The notes below the pieces were generated by a model, which searched no databases, had not been told where the DNA came from, and worked only from the letters and a program-made list of their open reading frames with translations. A stretch of 6,173 nucleotides of DNA from a bacterium (GTDB lineage: Bacteria; Verrucomicrobiota; Verrucomicrobiae; JAJYAR01). The position numbers were made by a program, and so were the translations under genes. Positions 1-5,394 of the stretch are shown piece after piece (within the stretch, counting starts at the first letter, position 1; each line of letters starts with the position of its first letter). The stretch is taken from contig JAJYAR010000185.1 of NCBI GenBank assembly GCA_021779435.1, forward strand, positions 1 to 6,173, in the 5' to 3' direction.

Positions 1-1
1 C

Positions 2-532
2 CTGTTGCGCCAGGGCCGGGAGGCCGGGGCGCGCTTCTGGAAAGCGGCCAGCGTGCGGGAAGGGCTGGAACAGCTGCAGGGCGGCAGCGCCTACCGCCGC
101 ATCGCGGAAACCGGCCTGTCCGCCATGGCCCACCACGAAGGACCGCTGATGGAACAGATCGACCGCAACACCTGGGTTTCGCTGTCCCTCGACCGGGCCG
201 TGGCGGAAGTCCAGAACCGGCTGCAGGACGGTCTCACGTTCCTTGCCACCGTGGGGTCCACGGCACCGTTCGTGGGCCTGTTCGGAACGGTCTGGGGAAT
301 CTACCACGCGCTCACCGCCATCGGCATCGCCGGGCAGGCGTCCATCGACAAGGTGGCCGGGCCGGTGGGCGAGGCGCTGATCATGACGGCGTTCGGTTTG
401 CTGGTCGCGGTTCCCGCGGTTCTGGGCTATAACCTTCTCGTGCGCCGGAACAAGGTTGCGCTCGAGCGGGTGCGGGCATTCAGTGCGGACCTGCATCTGA
501 CCCTGCTGGGCGGATCCGGAAAGGGCCTGTGA
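2..532 (+). CDS. exbB: TonB-system proton channel ExbB (MotA/TolQ/ExbB family), 3' part
   Basis: This is the C-terminal 176 codons of ExbB. The frame is open at the window edge, so the true start lies upstream; a TTG at position 5 is only the first possible start codon. ExbB forms the inner-membrane pentamer that, with ExbD, uses the proton gradient to energise TonB. Two transmembrane segments are visible. The first contains TVGSTAPFVGLFGTVWGI (about 242-300) and the second EALIMTAFGLLVAVPAVLGY (about 371-430). Thr codons at 287 and 386 and a Glu codon at 371 keep the spacing of E. coli ExbB Thr148, Thr181 and Glu176, which line the channel (numbering recalled). A short basic cytoplasmic tail follows. 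Roughly 65 N-terminal residues, including the first membrane helix, should be missing compared with the usual ~240 aa. The downstream exbD genes favour ExbB over TolQ or MotA; tonB may lie upstream. Confidence 0.93.
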   Translation: MLRQGREAGARFWKAASVREGLEQLQGGSAYRRIAETGLSAMAHHEGPLMEQIDRNTWVSLSLDRAVAEVQNRLQDGLTFLATVGSTAPFVGLFGTVWGIYHALTAIGIAGQASIDKVAGPVGEALIMTAFGLLVAVPAVLGYNLLVRRNKVALERVRAFSADLHLTLLGGSGKGL

Positions 533-581
533 TCTTGTTCCACCCGGTTTCGTTGCGTACTCGTCCGGACAGGGTTGCGGC

Positions 582-1013
582 ATGGCGATGAATCTCGCGC
601 AAGGCGAATCGGACGGCGATGACGTCGTCTCCGCGATCAACACCACGCCGCTCGTCGACGTGATGCTCGTCTTGCTGATCATTTTTCTGATCACCATTCC
701 GGTGGTCGTCCATACCGTTCCCGTAAACCTGCCCAAGGAGCGGAATCAGCCGCGCCAGATCAAACCGCAAACGGTGACGATCACGGTCGACCGCGCCGGC
801 GATGTGTTCTGGGGGGCCGCGCGGATGGCCGACAACGATGCCCTGCTCGCCCGCTTGAAGGCGGCGGCGGTGAAGGTTCCTCAGCCGGACGTGCAGATTC
901 GCGGCGACATGGACGCGCGCTACGAAGGAATCGGCAAGGTGGTGTTCGATTGCCAGCGCGCAGGCATCGCCAAGGTGGGGTTCGTGATCCAGCCGCCGGC
1001 GAATGGAGGCTAG
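582..1013 (+). CDS. exbD: TonB-system transport protein ExbD, first copy
   Basis: The protein has 143 aa, typical for ExbD/TolR. It has a short acidic cytoplasmic N-terminus (1-18), one transmembrane helix from about residue 22 to 43 and a periplasmic domain. The helix is preceded by INTTPLVDVMLVLL and carries Asp26, the residue that matches the proton-carrying Asp25 of E. coli ExbD. VPVNLPKE just after the helix matches the family's D-box region (V-x-L-P). The ATG at 582 is chosen because AGGG (571-574) lies 7 nt upstream; a second in-frame ATG at 588 has no such site. The gap to exbB is 49 nt with no terminator hairpin, so co-transcription is likely. The C-terminus ends KVGFVIQPPANGG, unlike the KIGLVG ending shared by the second copy and E. 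coli ExbD. Its function with ExbB is known for the family; its specific role here is not visible. Confidence 0.93.
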   Translation: MAMNLAQGESDGDDVVSAINTTPLVDVMLVLLIIFLITIPVVVHTVPVNLPKERNQPRQIKPQTVTITVDRAGDVFWGAARMADNDALLARLKAAAVKVPQPDVQIRGDMDARYEGIGKVVFDCQRAGIAKVGFVIQPPANGG

Positions 1014-1019
1014 ACGAAG

Positions 1020-1448
1020 ATGGCGATGCACCTTGGCGGCAGCGGCGGCGACGATCAGGACGTGATGGTCGACATCAATACCACGCCGCTCATCGACGTG
1101 ATGCTGGTGCTGCTCATCATGTTGATCATCACGATTCCCGTGCAGTTGCACTCGGTCAACCTCGACATGCCGGTCGGGACGCCCCCTCCGCCGCCCAAGC
1201 CGCCGGTGGTGGTCAATGTCGACGTCGATTTCGACGGCACGATCTATTGGAACGGGCAGCCGGTGGCGGATCGGACTTCGCTGGATGCGCTGCTGCAGGC
1301 TGCGGCCGCCCAGCCGGATCAACCGGAAATTCACCTGCGGCCGAACAAGCTCGCGACCTACAAATATGTTGCCGAGGTGCTGGCATCGGCACAGCGCCTG
1401 GGATTGACCAAGATCGGACTGGTGGGCAATGAACAATTCATGCAATAG
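1020..1448 (+). CDS. exbD: TonB-system transport protein ExbD, second copy with Pro-rich linker
   Basis: This second ExbD/TolR-family protein (142 aa) starts 7 nt after the first copy ends. A good Shine-Dalgarno GGAGG (1005-1009) inside the end of copy 1 fixes the ATG at 1020. Both copies begin MAM and share INTTPL(I/V)DVMLVLL with the essential Asp26 in the single membrane helix (about 24-43), so both should be able to take part in proton transfer. The periplasmic parts differ strongly. Copy 2 has a linker GTPPPPPKPP (53-62) right after the D-box-like VNLDMP and ends KIGLVGNEQFMQ, like E. coli ExbD. Tandem exbD genes are known in tonB-exbB-exbD1-exbD2 loci of Xanthomonas and some betaproteobacteria; there the second copy can have a specialised role. 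The 3' end overlaps the next gene by 20 nt, a sign of translational coupling. Confidence 0.92.
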   Translation: MAMHLGGSGGDDQDVMVDINTTPLIDVMLVLLIMLIITIPVQLHSVNLDMPVGTPPPPPKPPVVVNVDVDFDGTIYWNGQPVADRTSLDALLQAAAAQPDQPEIHLRPNKLATYKYVAEVLASAQRLGLTKIGLVGNEQFMQ

Positions 1449-2709
1449 GAAGCGTCGCGGGATCTGGATCCGTACCGGTGTCGTGTTGACGGCGCTCGCC
1501 GGTACGCAGGTGTGGATGCAGGCACATGCCGAACCGGCACCCGCTGCACCGGTGCAGCAGGCCGTTCGGGCGCAGGTGGGCGAACCGCTGCGGGCTGCGC
1601 AGCAGCTCGCCAAGGAGCGGCAGTTTGCCGCGGCGCGCGACAAGATCCGGGCGGCGAGTGCGGTTCCCGGCCTGAGCCCATACGAAACCTTTCTCATCGA
1701 TCGCGTGCAGGCATTCGTCGCCGCCAACAGCGGGGATGAAAAGACGCTGACGACCTCCCTGACGGCGGTCGTCGGCAGCGGGTTCCTTGCGCCGGCGGAC
1801 CGGCTGCGGATGATGCGGGCGCTCGCCGGCACGTACTACCGGGAGAAAAATTACGAGCAGGCGGCGCACTGGGCGGATCGGGTCCTGCATGACGGCGGCC
1901 CCGATCCGGCGATGCAGGATGTCGCCATCGATTCCCGATATCTGCGCAAGGAATATGGCCCGGCAGCCCAGGCACTGCGCCAGCTTCTTGCGGCGGATGC
2001 CGCGGCCGGGCGCACGCCGTCCGAGGCGCATCTGCAACTGCTGCTCTCCTGCGAGGACCACCTCGGGAATCGCACCGACGCCGCGGATGCGCTCGACCGC
2101 CTGCTTGCCGCCTACCCCAAGAAGGCATATTGGCGCCTGGCGTTGGCGCGGATCGAGAGCAATCCGAAATTCCCCGATCGTCTCGGCCTGGATCTGCTGC
2201 GGCTGCGGTTTGCCCTGGGATTGCTGACGCAGGAATCGGATGCGATGACCATGGCGCAACTGGATCTGCAGGCGGGCTTCCCCGCCGAGGCGCAAAAGGT
2301 CGTGGATGCGGCCGTGGCCGGCGGCGTGTTCGGCAAAGGCCCGGGCGCCGGGCGGGAACGGCGTCTGGAGGCGCTCGTGAAAAAGGACCTCGCCGAAGAT
2401 CGGCGGGACCGCGCCGGGGACACGGTCGAGGCGAAGAAGGCCCACACAGGCGATGCCTTGCTCAACATCGGATTCAACGATGTGCTCAACGGCAATGCCG
2501 CGGTCGGGCTGGCGCGGATGGAGCGCGGATTGCGGCAGGGTGGGATCGCGCATCCGGAAGATGGGCGCCTGCACCTCGCCATCGCATACTGGATGGCAGG
2601 CGACGACGCCAAGGCGCTCGCGGCTTTCCGCCAGGTCGGCGGCACCGACGGTGCGGCCGACCTGGCCCGCCTGTGGGCGGTGCATGTTGCGCACCCGCAG
2701 CGCGCCTAG
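1429..2709 (+). CDS. secreted tetratricopeptide-repeat protein of the TonB/Exb operon
   Basis: The protein has 426 aa and a clear Sec signal peptide: basic n-region (RKRRGIWIR, 7-15), hydrophobic stretch GVVLTALAG (17-25) and an AHA|E cleavage site after residue 34. Cys5 is not in a lipobox, so it should be soluble in the periplasm. The mature part is alpha-helical and rich in Ala and Leu, with degenerate TPR-like units. Examples are AQQLAKERQFAAARDKIRAA (about 57-76), LAGTYYREKNYEQAAHWADR (about 129-148) and LHLAIAYWMAGDDAKALAAF near the C-terminus. TPRs form protein-binding scaffolds. The start overlaps the end of the second exbD by 20 nt and has only a weak GGTGGG ribosome site, so it is probably translated by coupling. 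TPR proteins next to exbB/exbD/tonB genes are known, for example in Vibrio TonB2 loci. An accessory role in TonB-dependent uptake is inferred from position only; no enzymatic motif was seen. Confidence 0.85.
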   Translation: MNNSCNRKRRGIWIRTGVVLTALAGTQVWMQAHAEPAPAAPVQQAVRAQVGEPLRAAQQLAKERQFAAARDKIRAASAVPGLSPYETFLIDRVQAFVAANSGDEKTLTTSLTAVVGSGFLAPADRLRMMRALAGTYYREKNYEQAAHWADRVLHDGGPDPAMQDVAIDSRYLRKEYGPAAQALRQLLAADAAAGRTPSEAHLQLLLSCEDHLGNRTDAADALDRLLAAYPKKAYWRLALARIESNPKFPDRLGLDLLRLRFALGLLTQESDAMTMAQLDLQAGFPAEAQKVVDAAVAGGVFGKGPGAGRERRLEALVKKDLAEDRRDRAGDTVEAKKAHTGDALLNIGFNDVLNGNAAVGLARMERGLRQGGIAHPEDGRLHLAIAYWMAGDDAKALAAFRQVGGTDGAADLARLWAVHVAHPQRA

Positions 2710-2757
2710 CGCGGGCGCTTTCCCGCTCCGCGTTCCCGGGGAGGGGCGCGCCCTCGC

Positions 2758-2763
2758 TACAAT
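2758..2763 (+). promoter_or_regulatory. possible -10 element of a gabT promoter
   Basis: TACAAT matches the sigma-70 -10 consensus at 5 of 6 positions. It lies 36 nt before the gabT ATG, in the 90-nt gap after the TPR gene, and predicts a start of transcription near 2770. The -35 is poor: the best candidate, TTCCCG at 2733-2738, matches 3 of 6 with a 19-nt spacer. GC-rich inverted repeats (2711-2726 and 2741-2755) lie just upstream but have no T-run, so read-through from the exb operon is also possible. Confidence 0.4.
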
Positions 2764-2799
2764 GCCGCGGTGAAGGGTACCCCACTCCGCGGAGATGAG

Positions 2800-4113
2800 A
2801 TGAAACGCGATCCCCAGGAAACCGTGCGCCCCGCCAAAACCAATGCGGAGCTGATGGCGCGCCGCCGCGCCGCCATGCCGCGCGGCTCGGGACAGGTGCA
2901 CGCAATATTCGTCGACCGCGCCGAAAACGCCGAAATCTGGGACGTCGAGGGCAAGCGCTACGTCGATTTCGCCGGCGGCATCTGCGTGGTCAATACCGGC
3001 CACCGGCATCCCAAGGTGGTCGCCGCGGTGCAGGCCCAGCTGGGCCGGTTCACGCACACGGCATTTCAGTTGCTTGCATACGAGCCCCTGGTCGAGTTGG
3101 CGGAACGCTGCAACGCGCTGGCTCCCGGGGACGCGCCGAAAAAGTCCTTCTTCGCCACGACGGGCGCGGAAGCGGTGGAGAACGCCGTCAAGATCGCGCG
3201 AGGCTACACCGGCCGGCCGGGGCTGATCGCCTTCAGCGGCGGGTTCCACGGGCGCACGATGATGACCTTGTCGTTGACCGGCAAGGTGGCGCCGTACAAG
3301 ACGGGAATCGGGCCGTTCCCGGGTGAGGTCTACCACGCCCGGTTTCCCAACCCGTTGTTCGGCATCGGCGTCGAGGACGCGCTGGCCTCGATCGAACACT
3401 TGTTCCGCAACGATATCGGGCCCGAGCGTGTGGCCGCGATCATCGTCGAGCCGGTGCAGGGAGAGGGCGGGTTCTACGTTGCACCGTTCGAGTTTCTGCG
3501 AGCGCTGCGCGAATTGTGCGATCGGCATGGAATCCTGCTGATCGCCGACGAGATCCAGAGCGGCGCGGGTCGCACCGGAACCTGGTTCGCGATCGAGCAT
3601 TCGGGCGTGGTGCCGGATCTGATCACGATGGCGAAATCGATGGCGGGCGGCTTTCCGATCTCCGGCGTCGTCGGGCGTGCGGACATCATGGATGCGCTGG
3701 GGCCGGGCGCGCTGGGGGGCACCTACGGCGGCAATCCCCTGGCGGCCGCTGCCGCACTGGAAGTCCTCAACGTGTTCGAACAGGAGGGTCTGCTCGCACG
3801 GGCGCAGGAGGTCGGGCGACGCCTGCGGGCCGGACTGGAGCGCATTGCCGCGCGACACGCTTGCGTGGGAGATGTCCGCGGACTGGGCGCGATGATCGCG
3901 GCCGAATTGTTCGACGGCGGAAACCACGATGCGCCCGCGACGGAGCGGACGACGCGCATCGTCGCCGAAGCGGCCCGGCGCGGGCTGGTGCTCCTTTCGG
4001 CCGGATCGAATTCCAATGTGTTGCGGATCATGGTGCCGCTCACGGCGAGCGATGCGATCCTCGACGAAGGCTTGCGGATCCTCGAAGAGACATTCGACGC
4101 CGTCGCGGCGTGA
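2800..4113 (+). CDS. gabT: 4-aminobutyrate aminotransferase (class III, PLP-dependent)
   Basis: The enzyme transfers the amino group of 4-aminobutyrate to 2-oxoglutarate, giving succinate semialdehyde and glutamate in the cytosol. The 437 aa align with E. coli GabT (426 aa) almost without gaps at an offset of 11. The PLP-binding lysine is Lys279 (in AKSMAGGFP), with Asp250 and Gln253 in ADEIQSGAGRTG. Residues that define GabT are present: Ile61 (FAGGI), Arg152 (FHGRT), Glu222 (EPVQGEGGFY) and Arg409 (NVLRI), matching E. coli Ile50, Arg141, Glu211 and Arg398 (recalled). The ATG at 2800 is preferred over the in-frame GTG at 2770 because GGAG (2791-2794) lies 5 nt upstream. Differences from E. 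coli are Ala123 for the phosphate-loop Ser112 and N-S for the Tyr pair before Asn-Val-Leu-Arg. No gabD or regulator gene is adjacent. A related omega-amino-acid aminotransferase such as 5-aminovalerate transaminase cannot be excluded. Confidence 0.93.
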   Translation: MKRDPQETVRPAKTNAELMARRRAAMPRGSGQVHAIFVDRAENAEIWDVEGKRYVDFAGGICVVNTGHRHPKVVAAVQAQLGRFTHTAFQLLAYEPLVELAERCNALAPGDAPKKSFFATTGAEAVENAVKIARGYTGRPGLIAFSGGFHGRTMMTLSLTGKVAPYKTGIGPFPGEVYHARFPNPLFGIGVEDALASIEHLFRNDIGPERVAAIIVEPVQGEGGFYVAPFEFLRALRELCDRHGILLIADEIQSGAGRTGTWFAIEHSGVVPDLITMAKSMAGGFPISGVVGRADIMDALGPGALGGTYGGNPLAAAAALEVLNVFEQEGLLARAQEVGRRLRAGLERIAARHACVGDVRGLGAMIAAELFDGGNHDAPATERTTRIVAEAARRGLVLLSAGSNSNVLRIMVPLTASDAILDEGLRILEETFDAVAA

Positions 4114-4156
4114 AACCCGGAGCGGCGCGCCGCGCGGAGCCCCGCAACACCGCTGT

Positions 4157-4170
4157 TTGACCTAGGTCAT
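4157..4170. promoter_or_regulatory. FNR/DNR-family binding-site candidate
   Basis: TTGACCTAGGTCAT contains a perfect 12-bp palindrome (4158-4169) and matches the TTGAY-N4-RTCAA pattern of FNR/ANR/DNR-type sites at 9 of 10 defined positions. Its centre (4163.5) lies 40-41 nt before the start predicted from the downstream -10. That is the usual position of class II FNR-activated promoters (-41.5). The core contains CTAG, a tetramer that is usually rare in proteobacterial DNA. Binding is inferred; another dimeric regulator could use the palindrome. Confidence 0.5.
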
Positions 4171-4188
4171 GTCGAGTCCGGCGGCGCT

Positions 4189-4197
4189 TGCCACAAT
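4189..4197 (+). promoter_or_regulatory. extended -10 promoter element
   Basis: TG-C-CACAAT has the extended -10 form TGn followed by a hexamer that matches TATAAT at 4 of 6 positions. No -35-like sequence is present at the right distance (about 4169-4174); instead the FNR-like palindrome covers that area, as in activator-dependent promoters. The predicted first transcribed base is about 4204-4205, exactly where the first stem-loop begins. Confidence 0.45.
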
Positions 4198-4299
4198 GTA
4201 GTCAACCGGCGGTTTCCGGTTTCAGCTGGCGCTCCTTCCCATGCGCCAGCGGTCCGTCAGGGGATGCGCCAGCGAATCTGCGCATTCCCGGGCGAGCCA

Positions 4300-4328
4300 G
4301 AAAGGCCCTGGCAACGGGGCCTTTCGTT
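4300..4328 (+). terminator. weak terminator-like hairpin inside the candidate sRNA
   Basis: GAAAGGCCC and GGGCCTTTC form 9 perfect pairs around an 8-nt loop (4309-4316). The T-run is short and interrupted (TTTCGTTG), so termination here would be partial. Because the arms begin AAA and end TTT, it could act from either direction. It may instead be a structural domain of the RNA. Confidence 0.35.
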
Positions 4329-4366
4329 GCGTGTGGTGCTGCGCCCTGGATGGGTGCGTTTCTTTT

Positions 4367-4402
4367 ACGGGTGCGTTCGCAAGAACGTACCCGTTTTCTT
4401 TT
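4367..4402 (+). terminator. strong Rho-independent terminator
   Basis: ACGGGTGCGTTC (4367-4378) pairs over 12 positions, with one G-T wobble, with GAACGTACCCGT (4383-4394) around a stable GCAA tetraloop. TTTTCTTTT (4394-4402) follows. On the minus strand the hairpin is followed by A-rich sequence, so it acts on + strand transcripts only. It lies 254 nt after the gabT stop, which is far for a gabT terminator but fits the end of the candidate sRNA; it may serve both. Confidence 0.85.
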
Positions 4403-4424
4403 CGTCCGTCCGGCAGGGCGCACC

Positions 4425-4446
4425 GGCCGCATGCTCTGTTGCGGCC
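4425..4446. repeat. inverted repeat downstream of purU
   Basis: GGCCGCA (4425-4431) and TGCGGCC (4440-4446) form 7 perfect pairs around an 8-nt loop, 32 nt beyond the purU stop. No T-run follows on either strand, so it is not a typical intrinsic terminator. It may protect the purU mRNA 3' end. No better minus-strand terminator was seen. Confidence 0.4.
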
Positions 4447-4477
4447 CATCGAAGCCCCCGTTACCGGGACCTCCCCG

Positions 4478-5347
4478 TCATGCAAAGACGATGGTCTTGT
4501 TGCCGTCGATGAACACGCGATCCTCCAGGTGATGCCGGAGGGCGCGTGCCAGCACGGCCGCCTCGATGTCGCGGCCCAGCGCTTCCATTTCCGCGACCGA
4601 GTGCCGGTGGTCGACCGGGCGCACGTCCTGCTCGATGATCGGCCCTTCGTCCAGGTCGCTGGTCACATAGTGCGCGGTGGCGCCGATCAGCTTGACGCCC
4701 CGGGCATGCGCCTGGGCATAGGGCGAACCCCCCTTGAAGCTGGGCAGGAACGAATGATGGATGTTGATGCAGCGGCCGGCGAAATCGCGCGTGAACCGGT
4801 CGCTCAGGATCTGCATGTATCGCGCCAGCACGACGATATCGGTTGCCGTGTCGGCGATGAGGCGCCGCAGCGCCTCTTCCTGCGCCATCTTGTCTCCGCC
4901 CACGATCGGCAGGTGATGGAACGCCACCCCGGCGCGGGCGGCAACCGGTTCCAGCAAGGCGTGATTGGATGCGATCCCGGCGATGGCCATCGGCAATTCG
5001 CCCAGCTCCCATCGGTAGAGCAGGTCGCGCAGGCAGTGATCGACTTTCGAGACGAGCAGCAGCGCCCGGTAGGGGCGATCGTTGCGCCGCAGCGTCCAGT
5101 CCATCGAAAACCGGGCCGCGGTGTCGTGGAAGTCGGTGTCGAGGACCGCACCGGAAAAGTCCGGCGGCACCACGAACACGCAGCGCAGGAAGAATCGCCG
5201 GGTTTCCGCGTCGTCGTACTGCGACAGCTCGGTGATGTCGAACTGCCGGATCGCCAGGTGGTGGGTGATCGCGGCGATGAGCCCGGTCGTCGCCGGACAC
5301 GTCACGCGCAGGGTGTAGCTGTTCGCCGTCTGGGTGGAGTACGCCAT
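4478..5347 (-). CDS. purU: formyltetrahydrofolate deformylase
   Basis: PurU hydrolyses 10-formyl-tetrahydrofolate to formate and tetrahydrofolate in the cytosol, balancing one-carbon units and supplying formate for PurT-type purine synthesis. The protein has 289 aa (E. coli about 280). An N-terminal ACT domain (about 10-85, beginning YTLRVTCPATTGLIAAITHH) is followed by a formyltransferase-fold domain (about 93-275). The catalytic triad of this fold is present: Asn195 and His197 in INIHHSFLPSFKGG and Asp233 in LDEGPI. In E. coli the enzyme is activated by methionine and inhibited by glycine; the ACT domain is the likely sensor. The ribosome site before the ATG is weak (no clear GGAG within 12 nt), but no better start is near. 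The gene lies 47 nt after a CAU tRNA on the same strand, with no visible promoter or T-run terminator between, so they may be co-transcribed. It converges with gabT. Confidence 0.95.
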   Translation of the reverse strand: MAYSTQTANSYTLRVTCPATTGLIAAITHHLAIRQFDITELSQYDDAETRRFFLRCVFVVPPDFSGAVLDTDFHDTAARFSMDWTLRRNDRPYRALLLVSKVDHCLRDLLYRWELGELPMAIAGIASNHALLEPVAARAGVAFHHLPIVGGDKMAQEEALRRLIADTATDIVVLARYMQILSDRFTRDFAGRCINIHHSFLPSFKGGSPYAQAHARGVKLIGATAHYVTSDLDEGPIIEQDVRPVDHRHSVAEMEALGRDIEAAVLARALRHHLEDRVFIDGNKTIVFA

Positions 5348-5359
5348 CGGGACAAGGTC

Positions 5360-5381
5360 CGCCCCTCGGAACGGAGGGACG
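5360..5381 (-). other. possible hairpin in the purU leader
   Basis: Read on the minus strand, CGTCCCT and AGGGGCG form 7 pairs (one G-T) around the loop CCGTTCCG, between the tRNA 3' end and the purU start. No T-run follows, so it is not an intrinsic terminator. It could be a processing signal or attenuating structure on a tRNA-purU transcript. Support is base pairing only. Confidence 0.25.
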
Positions 5382-5394
5382 AGCAGAAGAAAGG

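Larger units (their letters stand above)
4204..4402 (+). ncRNA. candidate small RNA with four stem-loops and an intrinsic terminator
   Basis: No known RNA family was recognised. Hairpins by base pairing: H0 pairs AACCGG (4204-4209) with CCGGTT (4216-4221). H1 pairs GCTGGCGC (4225-4232) with GCGCCAGC (4243-4250), 8 perfect pairs around a 10-nt loop TCCTTCCCAT. H2 pairs GGGA/TGCGC (4261-4269) with GCGCA/TCCC (4280-4289), with one bulged T. H3 pairs GAAAGGCCC (4300-4308) with GGGCCTTTC (4317-4325), 9 perfect pairs. A strong terminator ends at 4402. The RNA may end after H3 (about 125 nt) or at the terminator (about 199 nt). The H1 loop UCCUUCCC is complementary to purine-rich ribosome sites, as in some regulatory sRNAs. 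The promoter upstream suggests oxygen or nitrogen-oxide control. The alternative is a long gabT 3' UTR. Structure is seen; an independent transcript is inferred. Confidence 0.45.
4114..4477. other. 364-nt intergenic region between convergent gabT and purU, signal-rich
   Basis: No credible protein gene is present; the open frames here continue antisense to purU. From left to right it holds a 12-bp GC palindrome (4122-4133), an FNR/DNR-like palindrome (4157-4170), an extended -10 (4189-4197), four successive stem-loops (4204-4325), a strong + strand intrinsic terminator (4367-4402) and a further hairpin (4425-4446). The order promoter, structured RNA, terminator suggests an independent small transcript rather than a simple 3' spacer. 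Confidence 0.8.

Noticed and set aside
480..1832. 450-codon open frame on the minus strand opposite exbD-exbD and the TPR start
   Set aside because: It is a shadow of three real genes, and the His/Arg-rich composition (runs such as DQHDEQHQHHVDERR) comes from the complement of membrane-helix codons.
2711..2755. Inverted repeats GCGGG/CCCGC and GAGGG/CCCTC between the TPR gene and gabT as a terminator
   Set aside because: The stems have only 5 pairs and no T-run follows, so they are not credible as an intrinsic terminator.
2770..2799. GTG at 2770 as the gabT start
   Set aside because: It lacks a ribosome site and coincides with the predicted first transcribed base. ATG 2800 has GGAG at 5 nt and gives a family-like N-terminus.
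1438..3927. 829-codon open frame on the minus strand opposite the TPR gene and gabT
   Set aside because: It is antisense to two well-supported genes and its translation is rich in Arg, His, Gly and Pro without recognisable motifs. Long antisense frames are expected in GC-rich coding DNA.
4122..4133. 12-bp palindrome GCGGCGCGCCGC after gabT
   Set aside because: It is a GC-only self-complement with no loop and no T-run. It is probably a chance product of base composition, not a terminator or operator that can be supported.
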